A DNA stretch of 64,000 nucleotides from Tetrastigma voinierianum (Eukaryota; Streptophyta; Magnoliopsida; Vitales; Vitaceae), in NCBI GenBank assembly GCA_016808115.1, contig JAEQBH010002961.1:62001-126000 (forward strand), written 5' to 3'. Position 1 is the first letter of the stretch; each line of letters begins with the position of its first letter. Below the pieces are notes generated by a model. That model saw only the letters and a list, made by a program, of their open reading frames with translations, was not told where the DNA came from and made no database searches. This document shows, piece after piece, positions 12,231 through 24,209 of this stretch. The position numbers and the translations under genes are program-made.

Positions 12231-12592
12231 GATATGTTAGCTCGATTAAAGAAAGCGCAACGTTTTAAAGCAAAATGATTATAGATGCGCGAGAAAAATG
12301 ATGAAGAGTTACGGAAAAATTCTGGATGGTTAGAGATGGTATGAGAGACCCGAGTTTTTTAGAGAAAGAAGAATTTGGGAAGTTTGTATTTCGAGGAATA
12401 GATTATGTGTGCCCGGATGATAAGAGCTAAAGAAAAAGTTGCTATTTGATGCTCATAATACGGTATTTACCATGCATCCACGGGAATCTAGATGTACGGG
12501 ACTTGAAATAGTTTTATTGGTGGAAAGGAATGAAAAAGAGATGTGGCCAGATATGTCTAAGTGTTTGACGTGTCGGCAAGTCAAAATTTGAC
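12231..12592 (+). pseudogene. Integrase, 5' part (element Y), cut by element B
   Basis: The zinc-binding HHCC region is seen in pieces: a MHPRES segment near 12474, a YWWKGMK-like FIGGKE remnant near 12515 and the CLTCRQ motif at about 12563-12585. The homology to X's integrase breaks at about 12590, where B's LTR begins, and resumes near 24210. Confidence 0.82.
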
Positions 12593-15500
12593 TGTAAAAC
12601 GACTTGATTTAATGTTATAATAGTAGTTTTGAGCGATTCAGGAGTCCGATGATAGAAGCGGGTAGATTAGAATTTAGAGTATAGGACGTCATTTTGGACA
12701 TGGAAGTGGAATTTTCGAAAGTGTAACCGAATGCCACTAGGAATAATGATTTTTCTTATTATATCGAATGGAGGGGTATGCAAAGGAATTTGTAAGAAAT
12801 TTCGAGTTCCTATGACTTTGAGCCCGATATTTAGAAGAGAATTGGAGATTTAAGTGAATAGTGATTTCTGGACTGAAAGTCGGAGGCTGTGTTGAAATTT
12901 TTCGGAAATTGGGCCGAAAATACGAAAATGTCGAATATATCTGTAAAGACTAACGAAACTGAAATAAAGTGAAGCGAATCCGTTTGGATAGTTTCCTGTT
13001 AGTCGAGGAGCGTGGTCGGGTAATAATGCATTGTGTCAGGATTCTGGGATTTTAATGATTTTAATCCAGATTTGGTGATTTCAGGCCTAAAATTGGCTGT
13101 GAAGGATTTAGTTAGAATATTTATGGCTAAATTTAAATATAGGCGACCATAGAATATTTTTTGACATATGTCCCGATATAAAAGCAGTAAAAGGCGAAAG
13201 CGGAGATAAAATGCGCTGTAGTGGAATATTTAGTGTACTAGCCAATCAAAATCTTTCTTAATGACTAAGTTATGAATAAAATAATAGGTTAATGGATTTG
13301 TGATTCATTAGAATGGACCAATGAGCTTCTTTGGTTCAAGGGAAATTTTGGCAAGTGGGAAAGGGCAATTTTGTCAAGTGTGAAGCAAAATCTAAATTTA
13401 AGGGATTAAGTTGGCTCAAAAAGGAGGAGAACCCGTAGGAGAGAAAGGAGAGGGAAGAAAAGAGAGAGAAAAGAAGGAGAGAAAGGAGAAGCAAGAAGAA
13501 AAAGGAAGGGCAAAGGTATGAGATGTGATTTTTCTCCTCATTCAAGCTTTCAAGTGATCTTCAAGTGGTAATCAGGAGAGGAGCCAAAGAAACTCAAGAA
13601 ACAAGTAAGTTTTCATGTGGTGGGAAAGTTGGGGTTTGATGTTTTCCATGTTTAATGTCTTAAATTCTGGTATGGATGTTAAATTGATGGTATTTAAGGT
13701 TTAATGTGGTGCTGAATTTAATATCAATTGAAAGCCATGGTTTAGGTTAGGGTTTGACAAAATCAAGTGAGTAAGGGTTAGGGTTTGATAGTGAATTGTG
13801 TGTGTGTATGTTGGAAATGGGTATAATGCATCAGATTTAAGTGTTTAGAGTGAAAGAAAAAATGGAAGAGAAACACATTTTGGTCAATTTTTGGGCAGCA
13901 GTCTCGGTACAGGAAATGTCCTGTTTTCTGTTTTTACCAGTTTTGGTATTTTGGCCATAACTTGCTCAATTTTGATCGATTTAGGTGATTTAAGTGGCTA
14001 CGTGAAATAGACTTGAAGGAGAACAAAACTTAAGAAGAAGGTATTGCCAAATTCTGATCATAAATTAGCCTAAATATTCACTGAAATAGGACCATGTGCA
14101 AGCCAAATTCTGGTTCAGTTTTTGAACATAGGTGGCAATTTATTTGGACGTAAAGTGAGTTTCGGTGCTCCGGGTGGGTGATTCAATTGGAGTCAAGACC
14201 CTTAGCACCTTAGCTTTAAATGAGTGAGGACATAGTGTCAAAATATGAAGTCAAGACCTCGGAAAAATAGAGTAATACAAACTGTCACTAGAAAAATCGG
14301 TAAAATGACTAGTTGGCGTCTGCATAACTTTAGTTTGGATGATCCGATTGGATTGATTCCAATTCCTAAGTAAAATAGATTCCTAGAGGAATAAGAATAT
14401 AGGAATGAGTGTTTATGGTGGATTAAATGGAAATTATGGTTAATGTGTAATTGTGATTTTCTTGGAAAAGGTGAAAAGGACTATCGGACGGGAACGGGAA
14501 CTCAACGGGAAGCAAGCGGGATTGAGCGGTGAGCTGTGAGTGAAAATGATATTTTGAGAATTGAGTTTTTAAAAGTGAATGGTTTTAATGTTAAACTGAA
14601 AGTTTAATGTAAATTTTTATGTAAATGTTAAGGCATATGGAAATGTTTTATCTTGCATTGTTTTATCTTGCATCCAATGCCTATATTTATATGTGTATTA
14701 AATATGTATGCATATGTTAAGGTATTATGAGGATTTAAAAATGTTTAAGAATGCATATGTGTTTTAATGATAAAGTAAGGATTTAAATGTATTTATAAAT
14801 GTATTTTGAAGAAATGTTTTGCGATGGTTACCACAAACCCGTATAATTTTATTTATGATGATATCGGCCGAAATGCTTTAAAGGCGTGTAGGATTTAGAG
14901 GGTAAAGTTATAGGTTCTTAGCGGGGGAAATAGGTGTCTCAGAGTAATATCCTTGCATTGATAAAGTGCTGTGACTGGAACCACAATGCAAGCGTGAGTT
15001 TCTCACGTAGTAGTTATGGCTAGAATGTATTGTCCCTCGCACGTCGATTGCCGGAAAGCTGTCGAGTGTGTTTATTACCAGGTTAAGTAGAAAAGAAAGA
15101 AAAAGGAAAGAAAAGAAAAGAAGAAAAAGGAAAGAAAAGAAAGAAAGAAAGAAATAAATAAATAAGAAAGAAAGTTTCTGCAGTACAAATGTTTAAAGCA
15201 TAAATAGTTTTAAATGCATAAGTATTTATTGAAAGAAAGTTTAAGGCATAAATGTTGGTATAAATGGATTTTAATTGTATAAAGTATGTATTATTTTTGG
15301 TATATACTGAAAATGTTATTTTAATGAAAATGTACACTCTTGACTCCTTTAGCTCATTCTTTTCCCTATGTTTCAAAAGCATTTTCGAGGACCGAGATAG
15401 GTGCCGGGTGAGGCGTCCGGTGCGTGGTCGAACCATCGAGGAGGCGACACTGTGATTTCATTGTATATATAATTTTTCCATACTGTATATGTTGAGATAT

Positions 15501-16018
15501 TTTGTTACGGATATATGTATATGTATAAAGTTGAAAGACTACGTGGGGCACAGTCCTCGGTGGGCCAGTGCGTGGGCGGTCGGCAAGTAGGCTCGAGCGA
15601 AATGTTTTGATAAAAAATGCGTAGATTTAAGAGGGTTTTGAATGTTTGATGATTTGAAGTAAACAAATGTATATGTATGTATATTGTGTTGATTGGATTG
15701 TGGGCGAAGTCCCTAATATGGAAGTATAAAGTGAGTTTATAAGTGTTTTAAATGCTTTTATCGGGTTTTGTAAATTTGGGAAAGTCAGAAAAAGCAGAGG
15801 AAACTACGCTTGATTTGAAAAATCCCGGTGTTTGAAAAACAAAAGAAAAGAAAAGAAAAAAATTTATCACTTCGGCTTCCGCATTGTTCTAAAGATATGT
15901 AAAGGATTGTAAGGGGTTAAGCTCCATGGATTTTATTTGATAGTTTTGAGAAAAGTTTATCCATTAGATACCAGGAGGTCCCTCGGGTTCATGAAGTTAA
16001 TCAGATTGGGATCCTTCA
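12593..16018 (+). mobile_element. B 5' LTR, 3.4 kb
   Basis: Starts tgtaaaacgacttgattt and ends ggatccttca. It contains a GA-rich block (about 13430-13512), GAAA-type tracts (15090-15175) and a tcatt/ccctatgtttcaaaa segment near 15355. It is collinear base for base with 20780-24199, and differences are mainly single-base gains and losses. Confidence 0.92.
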
Positions 16019-16021
16019 ACG

Positions 16022-16034
16022 TGGTGTCGAGCCA
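16022..16034 (+). other. B primer-binding site (iMet-like)
   Basis: The sequence tggtgtcgagcca, three bases after the LTR end, is a damaged form of tggtatcagagcca (one substitution, one missing base). Position and similarity support iMet-tRNA priming. Confidence 0.72.
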
Positions 16035-16173
16035 CGGTTTTGAAAATATTATAAAGATTTGAAAATTTTATGTTCATATGATTGTTTTAATGTTTTATTT
16101 TAAAATTGCACCGGTATTTATGTGATTTAAAATCATATATGCATTATGACATATTAAAATTTTTGAATTCACG

Positions 16174-17190
16174 AATGCGTCGTCGAAGTAGGCCCCACCG
16201 AGGAGAGCTCCTGAGGGCGATGAGTACCACCACTAGGAATATGTTGATAGATGCGCTTATGTTCCTCCACCCACGGTCTGGTGACCACATGCCACCACGA
16301 GACCCGGGACCGCCGTACCTCACGAGGTCGTGGGAGGACATATACCTTTAGAGCGGATGGCTGACTTTTAGCCCAGCTGCGTTACAGCTGACCAAAGGCC
16401 CGGTAGCTCTATAGAGGGGGGCGAAAGCTGGGACGCGAACTATGATGGATTGGGAGACAGGAAAGGCTTCGTCATAGTTGGGGAAATGAGCAGGTCTACG
16501 GGTGATCGGTGTACGGATGAAGCGGATGGTTACTTTGCGCCTTTCTCCTGGGATGAGAGCATTGGAGTGGTGGAGGGCAGTTCGAGGAGGAGATGCCAGA
16601 GGAGTGTCTTGGGCCGGGTTTAAGGAAGGTTTGGGACAAGTTTGTTCGGCCCGATTCTGGGATCTGAGCGAGGGAGTTCTTTAGAGTGAATGGGGACACT
16701 CTACGTGACGGATTGTAGAGGAGTTTTTACGGGCTCGTCAGACGTGTCCCGTTTATCGGGATGACGAAGTTTCGAAGACCCGAGAGATTTCTTTGTAGGT
16801 CTTCGTCCGGAGATTAGGACCATAGTAGCGTCGGCGGCCCACACACGGTGCGACGGTGGTTGAGGCTGCGAGTTAGGGTGAGGGCATGGGGTTGAAATCC
16901 CGGAATACGACCCGGTCGAGACAGCAGGTCGGTCGAGCCCCGGTGGGTTCGGGAGGTTAGTGCGCGGTTCGAGAGGAGGAAAGACCACGGTGGGCCCAGG
17001 TGGCGACGGGCCAGTGGGGGCCTGGAGTCTAGCCGAGGATTCGGTGGGGCCCTGAGACAAAGTAGCTCAGGGTCCCAGGCCGAGTGTCTTAAGTGTGGGA
17101 AGACCCGTTATGGTGAGTGCGGAATGGGGACCGGAACAGTTCTTTAAGTGTGGGCCGGTCGGGACGCCGCCGAGAGAGTGCCAGCGAGAT
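16174..17190 (+). pseudogene. Broken gag (element B)
   Basis: The likely start is the ATG at 16174 giving MRRRSRPHRGE, a basic N-terminus usual for chromovirus gag. After about 16350 frames shift repeatedly and only weak gag similarity remains. Two degenerate zinc knuckles occur at 17084-17125 (CLKCGKTRYGEC) and 17140-17184 (FKCGPVG...REC). In both the histidine is lost. The GC content here is clearly higher than in the LTRs. Confidence 0.78.
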
Positions 17191-17399
17191 AGTTTAGCGG
17201 TGGATCGGGAGTGGGAGCCGAATGGGACGAGAGCGGTTCGGTCTTTGGTAAGTCGGGGTCGGAGTCGGGAGGGGCTCCCGAGTGAGCCCACTGCATTTAG
17301 ATGCGGAGGACCCGGCGGGTGAGGTCGGCCATTGAGAGAGACCAGACGGGACGACCTCGAGACCACGAGGCTAAGGGTGTTTGCGATCCCTTTCGGCGG

Positions 17400-17930
17400 G
17401 AGGCGGATGTAGCACGGAAGGTCATGAGGGTACTATCGAGTTTTTGAGAGTGATGCTTATGTCTTGATAGATCAGGGTGCTACTCACTCGTTTTATTTCT
17501 CTGAGGTATTGCCGCAGTGAACATAGAATCTGACCCATAGATTGTAGTATGGTAGTCTCACTTCCCTACGAGGGAGATTCACTTATAAGCGGATAGAGTA
17601 TACATGGGTTGTAGGTGATTATTGAGGCCGTGAGTTCAGGAACGATTTGGTGATGATGGACATCAGGGACTTCGATGTGATACTAGGGATAATTTGGTTG
17701 TCACCGACATCAACGCCACCATGGATTGTTTCGGGAAAGAAGTTAAGTTATGCTTAGGAGGGACAGAGATTACTTTTGTGGGAGTAAGAAAGATATTGTC
17801 CTCGAGTATGATGTACGTGATGATGGGGGAAGATGCTCGAAAATCATATCAAGGGAGTATCTAGCTGTACGGTTGAGGTGAGAGATGATGATATGAGATT
17901 GGAAGACATTAGATGATCGAGAATTCCGGG
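17400..17930 (+). pseudogene. Broken protease region (element B)
   Basis: The motif VLIDQGATHSFY is encoded at 17461-17496. The family usually has D-P/S-G-A-T-H-S-F, so the Q (cag) is one base from the usual codon. A VILGMDWL-type tail is damaged at about 17675-17705 (VILGIIWLS). Confidence 0.82.
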
Positions 17931-18790
17931 ATGTGTTTCAGGATGATCTTCGAGGACTACCCCGGATAGAGGAGATTGATTTTCAGATGAGTTAGCCACA
18001 GGACGAGCCAGATTTCGAGGCGCCATATAGGATGGCCCTGCGAGGTGAAAGAACTGAGTGCGGATGGGAATGGTCAGCCAGGGGTTCGTCGGGCCAAGGC
18101 ACATCTCCTTGGGGAGCACCGGTTTTATTTGTGAAGAAGAAGGATGGGAGCATGCGATTATGTATTGATTACAGAGAGTTGAATAAGGTAACAATAAGTA
18201 ATCAGTATCCTCTTCTGAGGATTGATGATCTCTTTGATCGATTCTGAGGAGCTAAGGTATTCTCGAGATTGATTTGAGGTCGGTATCATTAGTTGAGAGT
18301 TCATGATGAGGATGTTCCCGAGACGACGTCGAACCGCAGTGCGGGCATTTGAGTTTCTAGTCATGCGTTTGGACTTACGATGCGGCTTTTATGGATCTCA
18401 TGAACAGGATTTTCAGGCCTTACTTAGATCAGTTTGTGATCGTGTTTATTGACGATATATTGATCTATTCGGGCAATGGAGAAGAACATGCAGAGCACTT
18501 GAGGATAATTCTGCAAACATTGCGGGAACATCGGTTATATGCTAAACTTAGTAAGTGTCAGTTTTGGCTCGACAGTGTCGCTTTTTTGGGACAACACGTA
18601 GTTTGCAGAGGGGTCTCGGTGGATCATGGAAGGTCGAAGCTATGCGGATTGGAAACCTCCTACGAGTGTTACGAGATAAGGAGTTTTAAGGTTTAGCCAG
18701 TATTAAGTAAGTTCGTTGAGGGATTCTCGAGAGATAAATTGCCTTTGACTAGGCGACGAGAAAGAAGGCAGTTTTATGGTCAGAGGCTTG
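17931..18790 (+). pseudogene. Broken reverse transcriptase (element B), well-preserved islands
   Basis: Open stretch 18032-18247 includes SPWGAPVLFVKKKDGSMRLC, then IDYRELNK and YPLLRIDDLFD, the fingers region. A second open stretch, 18391-18696, has FMDLMNRIF (entered just upstream), FVIVFIDDILIYS with the FIDD catalytic pair (about 18436-18475), then LYAKLSKCQFWLDSVAFLG. The island between them (18248-18390) is frameshifted. These features identify Ty3/Gypsy RT beyond doubt. Confidence 0.95.
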
Positions 18791-19220
18791 TCAGAAGAGT
18801 TTCGATGAATTGAAAAGGAGGTTGACCTCAGCTCCAGTACTTACACTTCCATCAGGGCAGGATGGCTTTGCAGTGTATTGTGATGCCTCTAGGCAAGGCT
18901 TAGGTTGTGTATTAATGCAGAATGACAAGGTGATTGCATATGCTTCTAGGCAATTGAAGAAGCATGAACAGAATTATCCTACACACGACCTTGAGCTAGC
19001 AGCTGTAGTATTTGCCTTGCGGATATGGAGGCATTACTTATATGGAGTGCCACGTGATTTTACGGATCATAGAGCTGCGATTATCACACATTTGCGAAGG
19101 AATGAACATGAGACGGAAGATGGATTGAGCTGATCAAGGATTATGAATGTACCATTGAATATCATCTGGAAGGCGACGTGGTAGCGGATGCTCTTATTAG
19201 AAGACCCATGAGTTCCACTA
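18791..19220 (+). pseudogene. RNase H region (element B), largely open
   Basis: Open from 18810 to 19133 with LTSAPVLTLPSGQDGFAVYC at the front, the catalytic aspartate in YCDASRQGLGCVLMQ and the glutamate in THDLELAAVVFALRIWRHYL. After the HYLYG motif the TDHKSL-type segment is altered (TDHRAA) and the frame changes at about 19130. A LIKDY-like and a VADAL-like tail follow to about 19200. Confidence 0.93.
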
Positions 19221-19489
19221 TCGCACGTGAGGGCGTCGTCTTCCTCTACTCATAAATTGAGAGTCACTTGGGTGTGAGGCCCAGGTAGCCAGTTGAAACC
19301 TTTGTTAGCCACATTCATGTCGTCTGTATTGATAGACGAGGTTAAGAGGCCGGATTCGGGATCCACGGATAGTGAAGTTAAAAGGTGAAGGTAAAGTGCA
19401 GGCGGCGAGGGGGATTTGTCATTGAGAGAGGATGAATGCTAGGTGGTCATGGGACGAGAGGTTGTGTGTACCCAGGTAGGTGATGTGAG

Positions 19490-20440
19490 GAGAGAGATTA
19501 TGGAGGAGCCCGTTTCATAAACATGTATGCATCGGGAAGCACAAAGATGTATCATACCCTAAAGGAACACTGCGGTGGAAGGGTATGAAGAGGGATGTGC
19601 GAGTTCGTGCCAGGATGTCTTACGTGTCAGCGGTGAAAGCCGAACATCGAAGCTGCGGGGTATGCAGTCCTCAGATTCCTCGGTGGAAATGGGAGAGAAT
19701 CACTATGGATTTTGTGGTAGGACTTCCACGTTCTTGGAATGGCCGTGTCTGATATGGGTGATTGTGGAACGGTGTGAAATCAGCCCATTTCCCTACCTAT
19801 CAAGAATAGTGATTCATTGGATAAGTTGGCCCAGTATACGTTAGAGAGGTGCTCGGCGCATAGTCGCCCGGTTTCCATTGTTTGAGACAGAGATCGAGGT
19901 TTACCTCACGGTTTTGGCCCGGTTTACGAGAATGCCCTTGGCCTTTAAGCGCATTTTAGTGCGGCTTTTCATCCACAGACCGAGATAGCGTCCCGAGAGG
20001 ACTATCTGAGACTTTGAAGGATATGCTTAGGGCATGTGTTGGAGTTTAGAGGAGAATTTGGGACACCCATCTACCACGATGGGTTTGCATCTGATGCCGA
20101 TTATCGGACCCCGATGTGGTATGGCCCCTTATGAGGCTCTTTATGGAAGGAAATGTCGAACTCCAGTCTGTTGGGACGAGGTAGGTGAAAGGAAATTAGT
20201 AGGTCCGGAAATTGTTCAAGTGACTTGTGATAAGATCAAAGTTATAAGGGATAGACTGAGAATTACCGCAGGCCAGACGAGAAAAGTTATGCGAGACGAT
20301 CGCGTGAGGACCTAAGTTCGGTGAGATATGGTATTTTGAGGATTTCCCCATGGAAGGCGTACTAAGATTTGAAGCGTGGAAATTGGAGTCCACGATATAT
20401 TGGGCCATCTGAGTTGTTGAAGGATTGGAGAGGTGGCATA
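19490..20440 (+). pseudogene. Broken integrase (element B)
   Basis: Pieces in order: zinc-binding HPGSTKMYHTLKEH (about 19525-19570), then FVPGCLTCQR (about 19602-19635). The catalytic core starts with WKWERITMDFVVGLPR-like sequence (about 19685-19735), where D of MDF is the first acidic residue. Next come a DRDRGLP remnant (about 19888) and HPQTE/QT near 19975. The C-terminal MAPYEALYGRKCRTPVCWDE run at about 20120-20175 is followed by GPEIVQ. Integrase inserts the cDNA into the host chromosome. Stops and frame changes occur between the pieces. Confidence 0.92.
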
Positions 20441-20762
20441 TCGATTAAGGTTGCCATCGACCTCGATCGCATTCACGATGTTTTCCGTGTTTAATGCTTG
20501 CGAAGTACATACCCGGACCAGCCAGCATGTATTGTGAGCAACCCGGTCGATACGGAGGAATTTGATACGAAGAGGAACCCGGTCACGGATCCTCGACCGT
20601 CGAGAGCAGGATTACAGCGCAACAAGACTATTCCGGCCAGTGAAGGTATTGTGGAGGTCATACGGTAGAGGAAGCTACATGGGAGCATGAGGAGCCGGAT
20701 GAAGAGGCATTATTCCCATCTCTTTGATCGCGGTCACGAATGTTTTAATTTCGGGTGAAATT
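20441..20762 (+). pseudogene. Integrase C-terminal / chromodomain-like tail (element B)
   Basis: The region encodes in pieces AYRLALP-like and HDVFRV sequence (about 20440-20490), then NKTIPASEG (about 20619-20645), EEATWEHEEPD-like residues across two frames (about 20668-20705) and a HYSHLF ending. The NK.IP...EEATWE..E arrangement is the degenerate chromodomain tail of plant chromoviruses, thought to steer integration to heterochromatin. The tail is assigned by motif and position only. Confidence 0.7.
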
Positions 20763-20779
20763 TTTATAGGAGGAGTGAT
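20763..20779 (+). other. B polypurine tract
   Basis: The stretch tttataggaggagtgat directly precedes the 3' LTR (tgaaacccgacttg). It is purine-rich and in the right place to prime plus-strand synthesis. Confidence 0.78.
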
Positions 20780-23700
20780 TGAAACCCGACTTGATTTAAT
20801 GTTATAATAGTAGTTTTGAGCCGATTAGAGGTCCGATGATAAGCTTGAGGGTAGATTAAATTTAGAGATGCTCGGACGTCATTTGGACATGAAGTGGAGA
20901 TTTTAGAAGAATTGTAACTTGAGATACTAGGAATAATGATTTCTTATTATATCAGAATGGAGGGTATGCGAAAAGGAATTTGTAAATTCCCGAGTTCCTA
21001 TGACTTTGAACTGATATTTAGAAGAGAATAGGAGATTTAAGTGAATAGTGATTTCCGGACTGAAAATCGGAGCCTGCGTTGAAATTTTTCGGAAATTGGG
21101 CCGAAAATACAAAAATGTCCGGAATATATCATAAAGACTAACGAAACTGAAATAAAGTGAAACGGAGTCCGTTTGGATAGTTTCGTGATCGAGCGTGGTC
21201 GGGTAATATCTGTATTGTCCGTCTAGATTTTAATGATTTTAACCGATTGGTGATTTCGCAGCCTAAAATTCATCAGTGAAGGATTTAGTTAGAATATTTT
21301 TTTATGTCTAAACTCTAAATATGACGAATCATGTAATTATTTTCGATTATTAATCGATATAAAAACAAGAAAAGGCGAAACTGAGATAAAATTTATATAG
21401 TGGAGATATTTAATTGTACTAGCCAATCAAAATCTTCTAATGACTAAGTTATGAATAAAATAATAGTTAATGGATTTGTGATTCATTAGAATGGACCATG
21501 AGCTTTCGTTCAAGGAAATTTGGCAAGGGAAAGGCAATTTTGTCAAGTGTGAAGCAAAATCTAAATTTAAGGGATTAAGTTGGCTCAAAAAGGAGGAGAA
21601 CCTGTGGAGAGAAAGGAGAGGGAAGAAAAGAGAAAAGAAAGGAGAGAAAGGAGGAAGCGCAAGAAGAAAAAGGAAGGGCAAAGGTATGAGATGTGATTTT
21701 TTCTCCTCATTCAAGCTTTCAAGTGATTCTAAGTGGTAATCAAGGAGAGAAGCCAAAGAAACTCAAGAAACAAGTAAGTTTTCATGGTGGAAAGTTAGGG
21801 TTTGATGTTTTCCATGTTTACTATTCTAAATTTGGAAGAAGTGGATGTTAAATTGATGGTATTTAAGGTTTAATGGTGCTGAATTTAATATCAATTGAGA
21901 AAGCTTATTGTTTAGGTTGTGGTTTTGACAAAATCAAGTGAGTAAGGGTTAGGGTTTGATAGTGAATTGTGTGTGTTATGTTGGAAATGGGGTATAATGC
22001 ATCAGATTTAAGTGTTTAGAGGAAAGAAAAAAATGGAAATATAAACACATTTCGGGTCAATTTTTGGGCAGCAGCCTCGGTACAGAAATGTCCGCTTTCG
22101 TTGACTAGTTTTGGTATTTTGGCCATAAATTTGCTCAATTTTGATCCGATTTGAGCATTTAAGTGGCTACGTGGAAATAGACTTGAAGGAGAACAAAACT
22201 TTAAGAAGAAGGTATTGCCAAATTCTGATCATAAGTGGCCTAAATATTCACTAAAGTAGGACCATGTGCAAGCCAAATTCTGGTTCAGTTTTTTGAACAT
22301 AGATTAGCCCTGGCTATTCGACGTAAAGTGAGTTTCGTGTTCGAATTGGGTGATTCCAATTGGAATAGAACCCTTAGAACCTTAGCTTTAAAATGAGTAT
22401 GAGGACATAGTGTCAAAATATGAAGACTCGGAAAATGAGTAATACAAACTGTCATTATTGAAGTGTAACTCCAGAATGACTAGTTGGCATGAAATGCCAT
22501 AATCTTTAGTTTGGATGATCCGATTGATTGATTCCACTCCTATAAAATAGATTCCTGTGAGGAATAAGAATATAGGAATGAGTGTTTATGTAGGATTAAA
22601 TGGAAATTATGGTTAATGTGTAATTGTGATTTTCTTGAAAAGGTGAAAAGGACTATCAGACGGGAACCGAACTCAACGGGAAGCAAGCGGGATCGAGCGG
22701 TGAACTGTGAGTGAAAATGATATTTTGAGCATTGAGTTTTTAAAAGTGAATGGTTTTAATGTTAAACTGAAAGTTTAATGTAAATTTTTATGTAAAATGT
22801 TAAGGCATATGGAAATGTTTTATCTCGCATTGCTTTATCTGCATCAATGCCTATATTTATATGTGTATTAAATATGTATGATATGTTAGCGTATTATGAA
22901 AGTTTAAAAATGTTTAAAGAATGCATATGTGTTTTAATGATAAAGTAAAGGATTTTAAATGTATTTATAAATGCGTATTTTGAAGAAATGTTTTAATGAT
23001 GGTTACCTCTAAACCCCATATGACCGTTATGACTGATATCGGCCGGGTACTTTAAGCGTGTAAGGATTTAGAGGCAAAGTTATAGGTTACTAACTGAGGG
23101 GGGAAGAAAGCCTAGGAGTAATATCCTTACACGTGATAGCAAGATCGAACCCTATGCAAGCGTGAGTTTCTCCGCAGCCGTAGTGGTTATGACTGAATGT
23201 GATCAGTTCTCACCGTCGCATTCTAAATCGTCGGCAGTGTTTATTCCCCGGTTCCACGTAAAGAAAGAAAAAGGAAAGAAAGAAAGAAAGAAAAAGGGAA
23301 AGAAAGAAAGAAAGAAAGAAATAAAGAAAGAAAGTTTACTGCATAAAATGTTTAAAGCATAAATGGATTTTAAATACAAGTATTTATCAAAGAAAGTTTC
23401 TGGGCGCATAAATGTTTAAGGTATAACGGATTTTAATTGTATAAGTATGTATTATTTTGGTATATAATTAAAATGTTATTTTAATGAAAATGTACACTCA
23501 CTCGGGTCTTCTTTAGCCTGCCATTCTTTTCCTATGTTTCAAAAACATTTTCGGGATCTCAGTGATAGGCACGTGAAAGGCCCCCTGTTGAGTCGAGCCA
23601 TCAAGGAGACGACACCTGGTGGGATTTCATTGTATATATAATTTTCCATACTCGTATATGTTGAATATTTTGTTACTGATATATGTATATGTATAAAGTT

Positions 23701-24199
23701 GAAAGGAACTACGTGGGCTTTGATCCTCGCTGGACGAGGTACGAGGCGTCGCTTAAGTCCCATTGCCAAGCCCAAAATGTTTTGATAAAAATGTGCATGG
23801 AATTTAAGAGGGTTTGAATGTTTTGATGATTTGAAAACAAATGTATATGTATGTATATTGTGTTGATTGGATCGTGGACTAGAAGTCCTAATATGGAAGT
23901 ATAAAAGTGAAGTTTATAAGTGTTTTTAAATGCTTTTATCGTTTTGTAAATTTGGGAAAGTCCGAAAATGTAGGAAACTCGGGGCCAATTTTTCTCGAAA
24001 AATCCTGTTTGAAAAACAAAAGAAAAGAAAAGAAAAAAATTTATCACTTCGCTCGCATTATTTTCTAAAGATATGTAAAGGATTGTAAAGGGTTCGCCTA
24101 TTGGGATTTTATTTGATAGTTTTGAGAAAAGTTTCTAGTATCCATCGAGTGCCGGAGGTCCCTCGGGTTCATGAGGTTAATCCCGTCGGGATCCTCTCA
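20780..24199 (+). mobile_element. B 3' LTR, 3.4 kb
   Basis: Starts tgaaacccgacttgattt and ends ggatcctctca. Collinear with 12593-16018 over its full length, including the GA-rich block (21604-21685) and GAAA-type tract (23256-23335). It is followed by Y's integrase sequence. Confidence 0.92.
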
Positions 24200-24209
24200 T
24201 GAACACCGC

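Larger units (their letters stand above)
12593..24199 (+). mobile_element. Element B: Ty3/Gypsy chromovirus-type retrotransposon nested in Y
   Basis: An 11.6-kb element with LTRs of 3426 and 3420 bp, an iMet-type primer site, gag with zinc knuckles, protease, RT, RNase H, integrase, chromodomain-like C-terminus and a polypurine tract, all in order. The flanks ttgac (left) and tgaac (right) are a plausible but imperfect 5-bp duplication. Y's integrase is collinear with X's across the insertion. Of all elements here it has the best preserved RT and RNase H islands, and it is the youngest layer because it interrupts Y. Confidence 0.92.

Noticed and set aside
13740..13800. Telomere-like gggttagggttt words in the B LTR (also at 21940-21960)
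   Set aside because: There are only two or three isolated words without a tandem array, conserved at the same place in both LTRs. They are chance LTR sequence, not interstitial telomere.
15083..15436. Minus-strand open frame rich in Phe/Leu in the B LTR
   Set aside because: It is created by the gaaagaaaaggaaa tract and AT-rich LTR sequence. There is no domain, and the copy in the other LTR does not keep the frame.
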